Below are positions 11,962 to 23,500 of a DNA stretch of 64,000 bases, piece by piece. Source of the stretch: Malurus cyaneus samueli (Eukaryota > Chordata > Aves > Passeriformes > Maluridae); contig CM019236.1 in NCBI GenBank assembly GCA_009741485.1, forward strand, positions 66,740,914 to 66,804,913, given 5' to 3'. The notes below the pieces were generated by a model. It did not search any database, was not told where the DNA came from, and saw only the letters and a list, made by a program, of their open reading frames with translations. Within the stretch, counting starts at the first letter, position 1; every line of letters begins with the position of its first letter. The translations under genes and the position numbers were made by a program.

Positions 11962-12322
11962 ATCACAGAATGAAAGAATAAGCTGAGCTGGAAGAGACCT
12001 GCAAGGATCGACCCCAACTTCTGTTCCTGCACAGGACCAATCCCAGGAGTCACACCAGAGGGGTCAGAGTATTGTCCAGATGCTTCTTGACCTCTGTCAG
12101 TCTGGTGCTGTGAGCACCTCCCTGGGAGCCTGCTCTAGTGCTTAACCACCCTCTGGTTGATATCCAACCTAAACCCTTCCTGACGCAACTTCAGGCCATT
12201 CCCTTGAGTGCTGTCACTGGGCACCACAGAAAAGAGATCAGTGCCTGCCCCTTCTCTTCCCCTCACGAGGAAGATGCAGACTGCAATGAGGTCTCCCCTC
12301 AGTCTCCTCCAGGTTGAACTTT
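11962..12322 (-). mobile_element. CR1 LINE fragment, minus strand
   Basis: Plus-strand text begins atcacagaatgaaagaataa, then gagctggaagagacctgcaa, cacctccctgggagcctgct, ttgatatccaacctaaaccc and gaggtctcccctcagtctcc, ending near ccaggttgaac. This is a reverse-complemented CR1 3' end of a different subtype from the neighbouring copy. It is duplicated at 15642-16024. Confidence 0.88.
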
Positions 12323-13860
12323 GATCTAACAGGAAAGAAAAATGTGAGAAGATAGTGTTTGACTAGATTTTTACTACTTAAATAGAATTTTAATGATATT
12401 TATATAATTTAGTGAATGCTTATATTCTTTGATTTTTCCTGATGGCTCACTGGGTCAAGACATTATTTTTTACTGAGTCTCTGTTCACTTTCCTGTTAGT
12501 AGTAGTAGGGTATGTTCTACTTCTCTGGTGGTACTTTTCTCCTCTAAGGTATTCAGACCCTTTTGCAAAAACACTTGGGCTGAGGAGGAGCTTTTCATTT
12601 CATATTAGCAAGTGCTCAGTCAACTCTTTTATGGAAACAATGTCTATCTATAAACCCTTAGTTGGAGCTTGCCTGCCTTTGGTGCTAGAGAAGGTGCTGG
12701 ACACTGAAACTCACAGGTGTCAAATGATCCATCGGTGTGGCCAGACGATGCTTCTTCTGTTCTTGACAACCCTGATCCAGACCCCTCACACAGGCAGGGA
12801 ATAAAGTTTTGAAGATCTGGGATGTTAAGGCAAATTAACAGGATTTTAAGGCAAATTAACAAGAAATCAAAATGTTCATCTGTGTGTGTGTATGTGTATG
12901 TGCATTTCAAAAATGTTTAATGCTAATCTATGTTTATTAATATTAGCAGATGATTTAAAATGTTTTCATTAACATTTAAAGTGAGTGAGAAAAGGATGTC
13001 TCCCTGCCTCTGGAGACAGCTGGAGGGATCTCTCTGAATAGCTGAAGATAACATGCACAGCTCTATCCTAGTACTTATTTTTCTGGCTGCATTTGAAATT
13101 CAGCAGCATTTTTTGCTTCGGGAATTTCCAGTAAATAGGACATGACAGGGAAATTATGTAAGCAGTCAGCTGCTGGATATATGGCCTGAAGAAGTTTGGA
13201 GGCGCATAAATACCACCAGGAAACACAAAACAAAAATAAAACAAAAAACCTAAAAAAAAAAAAATTACCAGCTTTTCTTCTTGTTGGGCAGAGCCTCTTG
13301 TGAATCACACTTTTTTTCTTCTTCTAAAGGCGTATTTATTGGGAATATTGGAAAATACTGGGAAAGTAATTTGTCCAGCATCAGCATGATATAAAAAGGC
13401 CAGGAAAAAAAGAGAAAATAAAAGGTCCAGCTTCAGATTAACAATTTGTTTGTTTCTTTAAGTACGTGGTTTATTTGTCTTTTCTTTAGAAGAAAAGTAT
13501 CAATTGTTTTGTTTTATATTTCTGATGACTTCTTCAGTTGGACATGGTACGAAAGAACATCTCCCTCCAGCTGAAGGTGTCACGAGAGAAATAAAATTTA
13601 ATTTTGTGAGAGATAGAAATGGAAATGTTGCTATTGTTTGCAATCTCGAGACAATTTCTGTACTGAAGGAAGATATCTGAACAACCCAGCTAGGCTTAAT
13701 GAACAAATTAAAAACCAAGTCGTAAGAAAGTTGCAAATTCAACCATCGTAAAATGTTGCTTTTTACAATGTAAAGCTCCTGCTATATGTGTGACATATAA
13801 AACTTTTCATGTTTAGCCACATAGTAGGTTTGATCCAAAAGAATGACAGCAGAGGAATTC
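12323..13860. other. AT-rich unique sequence inside unit 1
   Basis: No gene is recognised. It holds a 21-bp tandem duplication at 12821-12862 (taaggcaaattaaca core) and an A run near 13252-13264. It is repeated with indels at about 16025-17601. Confidence 0.5.
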
Positions 13861-13957
13861 GACCTTTGACGATGTCCCTGCTCACTGCAGGAAGTTGGAC
13901 AAGGCAATTTTTATAGGTCCCTTCCAACCCAAACCAGCCCAGGATTCTGTGATTCTG
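13861..13957 (+). mobile_element. CR1 LINE 3' end, plus strand
   Basis: A short CR1 tail: gatgtccctgctcactgcag, then ataggtcccttccaacccaa and ggattctgtgattctg. The final gattctg repeats are the typical CR1 3' terminus. It is repeated at 17602-17706 with extra single-base insertions. Confidence 0.9.
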
Positions 13958-14612
13958 CCTTTGTTTGTCTTCAATGTACTTGATTCTTGCTTTTAAAAAA
14001 ATGAAATAAGAAAATTTACACTACTTAAAATTGTAAACTTGAGGATTCTTCACTTGTCCTCCCCCGCTGTATTGTCTCATGCTTTTTATTACACAAATGG
14101 ACATTAAATGAGGACGCAATGATGTTGTTCTTCTTGGCCTTGGATGCTAGGCTACAGTGCTTGTGGTGAGCTCTTACTACAACAAAATTATTCCTGCTCT
14201 CTGATAGCTTTGTAAGACCTGTTATCCTTCAATTATAATACTTTATGCCTCCATCCATCTAGCCAGCTTGAAACACACGAATTGAAATTTTTGATGGTAC
14301 TTTTATTCACATTTATATATTTAATCCAGCATGTCTAGGTATACATACATATGTACATATACATACACATATATTTGCAAAGATTTGTGGTAAGATTGCT
14401 TCCCAGCTTTGACAGATCTGCTGGGCACATAGTACTCATTCAGTTATCACATTTTATGTGTCTGTGGTTTGAAGTTATTGTATTAGATTTAAAAAATAAC
14501 TCGAGCACTAGGAATATAATTTTTAGGCTAGTTGAAATCACAGTGCAAAGGTGTTTTGAGGGACTTTTTTACCATAAAAAAAAGTTTAATAACTATTAAG
14601 AAAGCTTCAAGA
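13958..14612. other. AT-rich unique sequence to end of unit 1
   Basis: No gene seen. A short TACATA/CATA microsatellite lies at about 14338-14374. The corresponding place in unit 2 (about 18095-18125) is garbled and shorter. Confidence 0.5.
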
Positions 14613-14803
14613 ATAGGGCGAAGGAAGAATGGAAAGAGAGAGAAAGGAAGAGAGAAAGGAAAAAAGAGACAGAGAGAGAAAATATAATAGAAAGAAAGAA
14701 AGAAAGAAAAGAAAGGAAAGAAAGAAGGAGGAAGGAGGAAGGACGGAAGGAAGGAAGGAAGGAAGGAAGGAAGAAAGAAAAGAAGAGAAGAAAAGAAAGA
14801 AAA
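14613..14803. repeat. Purine microsatellite, second copy
   Basis: This is the A/G-only tract corresponding to 10965-11160, with a shorter GGAA block (about 14745-14772). It forms the junction of the duplication. Confidence 0.92.
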
Positions 14804-15040
14804 GTTCCCCCAGGACCCTCCTTTGTTCCCGGCCTGAACTCCCCAGCTCCACTCAGCCTGTTTGCTCATCAGGACTTTGTTGCCCGCCCTTCTTCCAGCT
14901 CGTGCCCTTCTGAACATGATCCATGCCTCATGTCTCTCTCACATGTCTCTCCCCCAATAGTGAGGGGGCCCAAACTGAACCACGGAACATTCAAGGTGTG
15001 GCTTCACCACTACTGATACAGAATGTTACCACCTTAGAGG
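14804..15040 (-). mobile_element. CR1 LINE fragment, minus strand (unit 2 copy)
   Basis: This is the second copy of 11161-11400, recognisable by ggcctgaactccccagctcc, tagtgagggggcccaaactg and aaggtgtggcttcaccacta. Several bases are inserted or lost compared with the first copy. The CR1 part found at 10711-10915 is missing here because it lies outside the duplicated unit. Confidence 0.85.
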
Positions 15041-15641
15041 CTTGGTTAGTGGTAAGAATAAACTTGGAATGGAAAAGCTGGGTTATTAATGAGGGCTGCT
15101 TAACTGCCTAAAGGGTCTCCCACACTTAAGATATTCTTGAGGCAACACCACATCCACTAAGAGTGGACTTTTTTGAGACATGAACAGGGCAGTCTGAGCC
15201 TCGGCACGTGTGAATCAGCATTCAAAATTCTCAATTGCAGCAGAAGAAATGCTGATGCTAGTGGTGAGATATGTCTGGGTTTCGGTTGTTACAAATGCTG
15301 TGGCTGGTGCCACATGGGAGGCTGGGCATTCCACCCTGGGAAACTTCCAAGTCAAGAGGTTGGTGATGAGAAACACTTTAAAAGGAGAACGTGCGTAAAA
15401 AGAAAGAGTCAATAAAATTCTTTCCAGGAACCTTACATGTTTTAGATTATTTCAGAAAGAAGGAAAACAAAGCAATACAAAAGACAGGAATATAACAACA
15501 GTATTCTGGAGGAAAAAATTGTTTATAGAACATTGTTCTTTATTCTAGTGCTTCCTCTGCTGTTCTAATTATCAAAGCACACTGTGACAATATATTTATG
15601 TTATTTAAAGATTACTAACACGCCACTATTGAAAGAACAAG

Positions 15642-16024
15642 CATCACAGTAATGAAGAAAAGATTAAGCTGACGCCTGGGAAGAGACTGGCAGATCTACC
15701 CCAACTTTCTTGTCCTGCCACGCGACCAATCCCAGGAGTCACAACCAGAGGAGTCGAAGTATTGTCCAGTATGTTCTTGACCCTCTGTCAGTCTGGTGCT
15801 GTGAGAGCACTCCTGGCGAGCCTGCTTAGTGCCCCTTAACCACCTCTCTGGTTGATATTCCAACCCTAAACCTTCCTGAACCGCAACTTCAGGCCATTTC
15901 CCGGTTGAGTGCTTGTCACTGGGCACCACAGAGAGAAAATAGATCAGGCCTGCCGGTCTCTTTTCCCCTCACGAGAAGATGCAAGACTGCAATAGGTCTC
16001 CCTCAGTCCCCTTCCAGGTTGAAC
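15642..16024 (-). mobile_element. CR1 LINE fragment, minus strand (unit 2 copy)
   Basis: This is the second copy of 11962-12322, from catcacagtaatgaag to ccttccaggttgaac. It is longer than the first copy because of many small insertions. Confidence 0.85.
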
Positions 16025-17601
16025 TTTGAATTAACAGGAAAGAAAAAAAAAAATGTGGAAGATAGTGTTGACTAGTTTTTTACTACTTAATAGATTTTAT
16101 GATATTTATATAATTAGTGAATGCTGTATATTCTTTGAATTTTTCCCTGATGGCTCACTGGTCTGTCAGAATTATTTTTTACTAGGGTCATCTTTCACTT
16201 TCCTGTAGTAGTAGTAGTATGTTTCTACTTCTCTGGTGTACTTTTCTCCTCTAAGTTATTCAGACCCTTTTGCAAAAAACATGGCTGATTGATGAGCTTT
16301 CCATTATGATTAGCAAGTGCTCAGTCAACTCTATGGGAAACAATGTCTATCTATAAACCCCTTAGTTGAGCTTGCTGCCTTTTGTGCTAGATGAAGTGTC
16401 TGGACACTGAAACTCACAGTTTGTCAAATGTCCATCGTGTGTGCCAGACGATTGCTTCTCTCTTTTCTTGACAACCCTGATCCAGACCCCTCCACAGGCA
16501 GGGAATAAGTTTTGAAGAGATCTGGATTGTTAAGGCAACACTTAACGGGATTTTAAGGCAAAAAAATAAAAATGTTTGTCATCTGTATGTGTGTGTATGT
16601 GTATGATGCATTTCAAAATGTGTTTGAATGCTAATCTTGTTTATTATATTAGCAGATGAATTTAAAAGAATGTTTTTCATTAACATTTAAAGTGAGTGTG
16701 AGAAAAGGCAATGATGTCTCCTGGCCTCTGCGAGACAGCTGGAGGGATCTCTGCTGAATAGCTGAAGATAACATGCCACAGCCTCTATCTATACTTTTTT
16801 TCTGGCTGATTTTGAAAATTCAGCATGCTTTTTGCTCTGGGAATTCCAGTAAAAGGACATGACAGGGAAATTTATGTAAGCGTCGCTGCTTTGGATAATA
16901 TGGCCTGAAGAGTTTGGAGCGCAATAAATACCCACAGGAAACAAAAACAAAAAATAAAACAAAAATCCTAAAAAAAAAAAAATTACAGCTTTTCTTCGTT
17001 TGTGGGCAGAGCCTCTGGGGAATCACACTTTTTTTCTTCTCTAAAGGCGTATTTATTGGGATATTGCGAAAATCTGGGAAAGTAAATTTGTCCAGCATCA
17101 GCATGATATAAAAAGGCCAGGAAAAAAAGAGGAAAAAATAAAAGTCCCAGCTTCAAGATTAACAATTTGTTTTTTTCTTTAAGTCGTGGTTTTATTTGTC
17201 TTTCTTTAGAAGAAAAGTAGTCAATTGTTGTGTTTTATATTTTTGAATGACATTCTTCAGTTTGGACATGGCGAAAAGAACATCTCCCCAGCTCTAAAGG
17301 TGTCACGAGAGAAATAAAAAATTTAATTTGTGAAGATAGAAATGGGAAATGTGTATGTTTGCAATCTCGAGACAATTTCCTGAGCAACTGCCTGCTGAAG
17401 GGAAGATATACTGAAAAACCAGCTAGGCTTATATGAACAAATTGAAAAAACAAAGTTCGTGTAGAAAGTTGCAAATTCAAACCATTCCCGTTAAAAAAGT
17501 GCTTTTACAATGTAAGCTCTGCTATATGTGTGACATTGATTAAACTTTCATGTAACCACATAGTAGGTTTGATACCAAAGAAATGACAGCAGAGGAATTC
17601 G

Positions 17602-17706
17602 ACCTTTTGACGATGTCCCTGCTCACTTGCGGAAGGAGTTGGGACAAGGCAATTTTTATAGGTCCCTTCCAACCCAAACCAGCCCCAGGAAATTCATGTG
17701 ATCATG
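17602..17706 (+). mobile_element. CR1 LINE 3' end, plus strand (unit 2 copy)
   Basis: Repeats 13861-13957: gatgtccctgctcacttgcg, then ataggtcccttccaacccaa. The terminal gattctg repeat is garbled to tgtgatcatgcc. Confidence 0.87.
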
Positions 17707-18469
17707 CCTTTGTTTGTCTTCAATGTACTTGATTCTTGCTTTAAAAAAAATTGAATAATGAAATTTACTACTACTTAAAATTAACTTTGAAGGATTCTTC
17801 ACTTGTCCTCCCCCGCTGTATTGTCTCATGCTTTTTTTTATTACACAACTTGATCCATTAAATTAGAGGACGCAGTGATGTTGTTCTCTTGGCCTTGGAT
17901 GCTGGCTTACAGTTGCTTGTGGTGAGCTCTTCTTACTACACAAATTTTCCTCTCTCGATAGCTTCTGTAAGACCTTTAGCCTTCAATAACTACTTTTGCC
18001 TTCCATCCCATCTAAGCCAGCTTGAACACCACTGGAAATTGAATTTTTGATGGTTACTTATTTCAACATTATATTATATTTAATCCAGCATTCTAAGTTT
18101 ATATAATATTGTCATAATAACATTATTTGCAAAGATTTTGAGGTAAGATTGCCTTCCCAGCGTTTTGACAGATCTGCTTGGGCACCATAAGTACTCAATC
18201 AGTTATCACATTTTATGTGTCTGTGGTTTTTGAAGTTATGATGATTTAAAAAAAAATAACTCGAGCACTAAGGAATATAATTTTAGGCTAGTTTTGAAAT
18301 CACAGTTGCCAAAGGATTGCTTGAGGACACTTTTTTACCATTAAAAAAGTATTAAAACTTTTAAGGGAAAGCTTCAAGAATTAGACTCACACCTGAAATA
18401 AAACCACTCAGTCAGAAGACCACTAAAGGCCATATAGCAATTAATAGTTCTCAATGACGTCAGTGTCTC

Positions 18470-18488
18470 TTTTTTTTTTTTTTTTTTT
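18470..18488. repeat. Poly-T run
   Basis: About 19 consecutive T residues, just right of the duplication. Confidence 0.9.
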
Positions 18489-19811
18489 GTCAGATCAGAG
18501 TATGCTCTCGAGTTACAATTGAACAGTTTTGGTTTTTTAAGGTGGCTTGCCCGTACATGGTCAGCAGTTTTGTTTGACCTGTGTAGTTTAGAGGCCTGAG
18601 GCGAGTGGACATCATTTGCTGCGCAGGAGAGGCCAGTGCTGTGCCTCCCAGAGCTAGCTGAAACAAAAAAGTGTGAACGGCTTCAGGCCACTGCTCACCA
18701 GAGAACAGTTTTTTATCATTACTTCAAATGGGGAGTTAAAGTCGTTCGACTTGAAGGTGATTATTTATAGAACTACAGGAACAAATTTCACTTAGCTGAG
18801 GATTAAGTGATTGCAGACGTAATTCTTCAATGCCTGACAAAAAAGCCTTCGTTTTGTATATATGCATAGAACATATTTGTGATATTCTAAGCTAACTAAT
18901 TATTGTTCTTGAAAGTAAGATTACCTTATTTGTGAAAAAAAAAACCAACAATAATATTGTCGGTTTTTCATTGTGTTTATAATGGAAATCAAAAATGTTT
19001 ATTTTTATAGCTGCACTCCACATCAATACAGCCAAACCCAAAAGTGTGGCAATAAAATTGAAAACAATCCAATCCCCAGCCCAAATATTTGGGTCTGGTG
19101 GATTAAAAATGAATTACACCAGTTATGGGGACGGACAGGGTCATGGGGAATGAGCAACCCCTTGTGAACAAAGGACTTTGCATCCATTGCTAGATCCAGG
19201 AGTTACTTCAAACAACAATTTTTGTTTGTACACCAGGGAATTATTATTATGGAACAAAAAATTTACTGTCCCTACTAACACTAAAACCTCTCGTTTTTTA
19301 AAATTCTTACTGAATATGGTATCGTCGGTGAACAAAAGGACAGTTGTTTTGTTTTGTGGTCTCAAAGCCTTGCCTCAGAGTTTTAAAGTAATAGTTATCA
19401 AGACCCAAGCTGAACTGGGGTTTCAAACAGTTTCAGTTACTTACCATGAAGCAAATATATTCATTAAACGTGAAAAGGGGTTTATTTTTGGGGATCCAGT
19501 TGTCCAGGACATCAGCATTTTTTGTACTGCTCCAAGGGCTGACAGACCTGCTCTTGCTGTTTGCTGCATTGTGTAAGGGAAGGAACAGCAGAAAACTTTC
19601 CTTAGACAAAATTTTTAGATTCCCTTAGGGCAAAAAATAGTGGTTTCTGATAGAGTTCATGGAGAGAGTAGAAAGGAGGCTTAGAAAATTTATTACAGAG
19701 TGTATGTATCCAAAAAATATGGGGAAAGAAAGGACCTAATGAGGAGCACATCTGCCAAGGAAATGGCTTAGTGGCAAATTGAAATTATATAGGTTGGCAC
19801 TCCAACAGAAG

Positions 19812-19862
19812 GGAAAAAAAAAAAAAAAAGAAGAGAAAAAAAAGAAACAAAAAAAAAAGTAA
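19812..19862. repeat. A-rich tract
   Basis: Several A runs are separated by single G or C bases. No retrocopied gene could be recognised next to it on either side. Confidence 0.8.
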
Positions 19863-20117
19863 AAGTCAGAGCCCAAAACGAACTGTATTGAGAATAAAAC
19901 AAAGCCAGATGAAGTATTTTGTTATGGAAGTGTTCTGCCAAACATTTTGGGGCTGTCCTTAGGGTCCTGAAGTGACTGTAGCAATAGGGCATTGTTTAGC
20001 TCTTCTAGACCTCTCTCCCTACCAACCCTGGCTTTGCTAGGCATAAAATATACAGCCCTGTGTAGTTCTGTTCTGTATGTCTTGTATGTCATGTATGTAA
20101 TGTCAGTTCTTTGTCTA

Positions 20118-20571
20118 GTTGTCAAGTTACGTCTGTATTCTGTATTCCGTCGTTGTCTATCTCTGTTCTGTCTGTCTGTCTGTCTGTATGTCTGTATGTA
20201 TGTCAGTCTGTCTATGTCTGTCTGTACATCTGTACATCTGTATTTCTGTCTGTATGCCTGTCTGTCTGTCTGTATATCCGTCTGTTTGTCTGTGTGTCTC
20301 TGTCTGTCTATCTGTCTATCTGTCTGTCTGTATGTCTGTATATCTGTCTGTCTGTACATCTATCTGTCAGTATGTCTGTCTGTGTGTGTCTGTATATCTG
20401 TCTGTACATCTGTCTGTCAGTGTGTCTGTATATCTATCTGTCTATCTGTATATCTGTTTATCTGTCTATATAAGTGTCTGTCTGTGTGTCTATGTCTGTC
20501 TGTCTGTACATCTGTCTGTATGTCTGTGTGTCTGTCTGTGTGTCTGTGTGTCTGTCTGTCTGTCTGTCTGC
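20118..20571. repeat. Long TGTC/TGTA tetranucleotide array
   Basis: About 450 bases are built from tgtc units with tgta, tatc and tgtg variants. On the plus strand all forward frames stay open for long distances and read as C/L/S/V/Y repeats; the reverse reads as D/R/Q/T. These include the longest open frame of the window (19992-20807). They are composition artefacts and not genes. The array is long enough to be unstable in length. Confidence 0.96.
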
Positions 20572-23500
20572 CACCCCAAACCCATCCCTCTGTGCTGCTC
20601 CCGCTCATATGCACACAGGATCATGTGGGAGCTGCATGTCAGGAGCACACACGGTGCGTTGTGATTTTGAACACAGCACGTGTAATGCATTTACAGGTGA
20701 AGCTGGCAATTCATCTGAATTCTTTTTCTTCCAGAACCAATCATGTGAAATATATAATGTATTCAACATGTACTTATACAGCAGCAATGCTTATCACCTT
20801 AGAATAAATTTGTGAGGGATGCTGTATCAGAGAACATTTCTGGTATGAACAGGGACACATTCAAACTGTGACATTTCAGTATAATCTGAAGTATTTTCCA
20901 GAGTTCTCAGTGATTTGTAGACTCCCAGTAGTGTTCAGTGCTGTGTGGGTATCTCTTGGCATGGCTTTGTGTTAACACTCAAAATGTCACAAGAGAGTGC
21001 CTTCCATAAGCATTCTGGTGCTCCCTGCCAAACACTGCCTGTGTTCCAAGATCTTTTAAGATCTGGTGCTGGTGATGGTGCCCTTAGCCACAGCATGAGC
21101 CCTTGCACTTTCATGGTGTCTTTTTGTTGCTTTCAGCAAGGAAACTTGAATCTCAGCAAGCTGGGCTACTCCTTGGTCATCATGACTGACCAGGAACTCT
21201 TCCTGCTGAACATGTCCTTCTTCTTGGGCTCGAATTGCTACGCAGTTGCGGTGATCGGCCAACAGTATATTCTGGGAAGTTTTTATGTGTTCTTGTCTAG
21301 GTCTTCTCTGCGATTTTCCCATCCCTGATGAGGAAGGTATACTGTGCTCAGTCTTCCTAAAAGCGGCAACTGATTCTTCCTCTTTTAGTGTTAAAACCGT
21401 GCAGTTCCCTTCTGGCTTCTCGTACATCGACTAATCCTCTGCCCACAAAGAAGTTGCACTCCCTCTTTTTTTTTGACTGAAGGATAGCCAGTTATTTATT
21501 TATGTATATATAAAATTATTTTTATATATACATATATAGATAATAACATGTGTGTAAGTTTTTGCCGATTACATATATGTATTTTATTAATATTATTTTT
21601 ATTTCTTCCCCCTCACTTCCCGAGAATTCTGTAGTCCATTGAGGGGTCTGAGACAGCCTCTCCCCTGCTTCCTGCTTCCAGGCTTCCACCAAAGGCAACA
21701 CATCCATGGCCTGATCCCACTGCAGCCAGGATGTCAGTGAGGCATTCCCTCTCTGAAGCAACCCCTCGTGCTAATTTTGGGTGAAAGCTGGCAGAATAAC
21801 TCGTAACAGACTCAGAGTCCTGCCAGCCACTCACCGTGGCAGAGGTTCAGTCTGTGCAGGATTAGGTGAATCAGAGCAGCAGTCCGTGACAACACTGGAC
21901 TAAGCTTCATGGGGACATGATGTCTGGCAAAAAACTGTGTCTGGGAGTGTGGTGCCAAGCACAGCTGTTGGCACTGTGGGAATCAGCGCAGGAACAACGC
22001 AAAGTGGCGTCCTCTGAGGCAAAGGCGTGTCATCTGTGTGCAAAATGCAGAAGTGAGTTGATAGTGTGTGGTATCAGTTGCTTTTGGAATAGCGCTTCCC
22101 TGGAGCTGCAGAAGCTGGTGGTTTGCACAGACAGCTCTTTGAGGCTAGGGCAAAATTTTACATACAGATTCAAAAGCTTTCCTGAGGAGAGAGGTGAAGA
22201 GATGGGAACATTCCTCAGAGAATATGCACCTATCCCTTTTTTGACTGTTGCTGTTCTCAAAGCCTGAGAAAATGACAGGTTTTAAGTGCTCTGTTAAGTT
22301 TGCTGAAGAGCATGCATTTTTTGAAACAGTTAACACATTGTCACTTCCCAGTGAGTTCCTAATGGTACAGTTGCTCTCTTGCTTCTTTGCATCCGTTGCT
22401 CACACCTAATTGGTTTCCCCTTTGGTATGGGTAACCCACACGCAGCCTTCACACAGCTTCAAGAGAGATCTCTGTATTTAAACATATGCTGGGATGATGG
22501 CTTCTGCTCTGCTCTGGGCAGGAGGGAGTTAAGCAGACAGAGGTCTTGTTCTCAAACCTTTTGAGGCTTTTATTTGTGTTCAGAGAAATGTTCAGTCCCA
22601 TCCCTTAGCAGAGAGCAGTGCTGAATCACACACTGTGTTTTTGCTGCCTATCAGCCTGCTGCTTGAATAAAGAAACAGCCAGTCCTTCTTCCTTATTCCC
22701 TTTATTGGATATAAATGGCAAAACAAAACTTGTTTTCTGTGAAAGGACAGGATCTTCTTTGCTTCTGCATCTTCCACTACCTTCTACATTTTTTCCCAGT
22801 GAGGGAGACTTAGTTTTGCACAATTTCTGGCCCACAACAGCCTGCAGTGATGTGGGTAGATACTGCCGTGATGGAGATCAGCACAGCTCAAGGCTTACAG
22901 GGTTTAGTCTTATGTGTGGGCTTTAAATCAGCCGATGAAGTTGTGGACTCATATATTCTAATATTTTTTCTCCCCAAAGGGAAGAAATCATACACTTCTA
23001 TCATACACTTCTATCACACACAAAATCATAAACTTCTATCAGGGCTTGGGATTACTTAATTGATATTGGATCTTATATTGAGCTGAAGAGCTGACAAACA
23101 TTTGTATGCCTCGATTTAGGAACAGATTTTGCTATTAAATGTCATACTTTAACAGAAATGGCCTATAATAGTTGAGCTTGCAGATCCTGTCTTCTGTAGC
23201 CAGTTTCTGAAACAAGCCTCATCTCCCTTTAATTTTTTAGAAATAAACAAGGACAAAAATTTTTCTTCACCAGCACAAAACTGTAGGACTTCAATTTTAT
23301 TCTCAGTTATTAAGATGCTCTGCTGAAATAACAGTTGAAGTTGTGTTGCATTTTTCCCAGCTTGCAGCGTAAAATTTGGCCTCAGCAGTTTAAAACCTGC
23401 TTATTTCTTCCAGGCTGATAAAACCAGCAGTTTGAGTTTGGTGTTTTTCTATGTAACCTTCTTTTTCTTTCTTTTTAGGTGGGGAAGGAGGATGAGTTCT

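Larger units (their letters stand above)
10965..14612. repeat. Tandem duplication, unit 1 (clean copy)
   Basis: The unit begins agggcgaaaggaagaaatgg inside the purine tract and ends aagcttcaagaat. The same order of landmarks is repeated in 14613-18381: the CR1 piece at 11161, the CR1 piece at 11962, the CR1 3' end at 13861 and the terminal aagcttcaagaat. This copy reads cleanly, with normal homopolymer lengths. Confidence 0.93.
14613..18381. repeat. Tandem duplication, unit 2 (indel-rich copy)
   Basis: This copy repeats the whole of unit 1 in the same order and orientation and ends with the same aagcttcaagaat at about 18370-18381. Differences are mostly insertions or deletions of one to a few bases, often in homopolymers, at intervals of about 10-30 bases; substitutions are fewer. 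For example, gacctttgacgatgtccctg at 13861 becomes gaccttttgacgatgtccct, and the GGAA block is much shorter. Evolutionary divergence of noncoding DNA is normally substitution-led, so uncorrected long-read error is the simpler explanation. Confidence 0.93.
18382..20117. other. Unique AT-rich sequence to right of the duplication
   Basis: No gene is recognised. It includes a T run at about 18470-18488 and an A-rich run at about 19812-19862. Open frames at 19178-19628 overlap in different frames and show no recognisable product. Confidence 0.5.

Noticed and set aside
14528..14917. Minus-strand open frames at the duplication junction
   Set aside because: Same microsatellite composition; the product is an artefact of the junction.
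19992..20807. 271-codon plus-strand open frame, longest in the window
   Set aside because: Its middle is the TGTC/TGTA tetranucleotide array; the protein would be C/L/S/V repeats. Other frames are open for the same reason.
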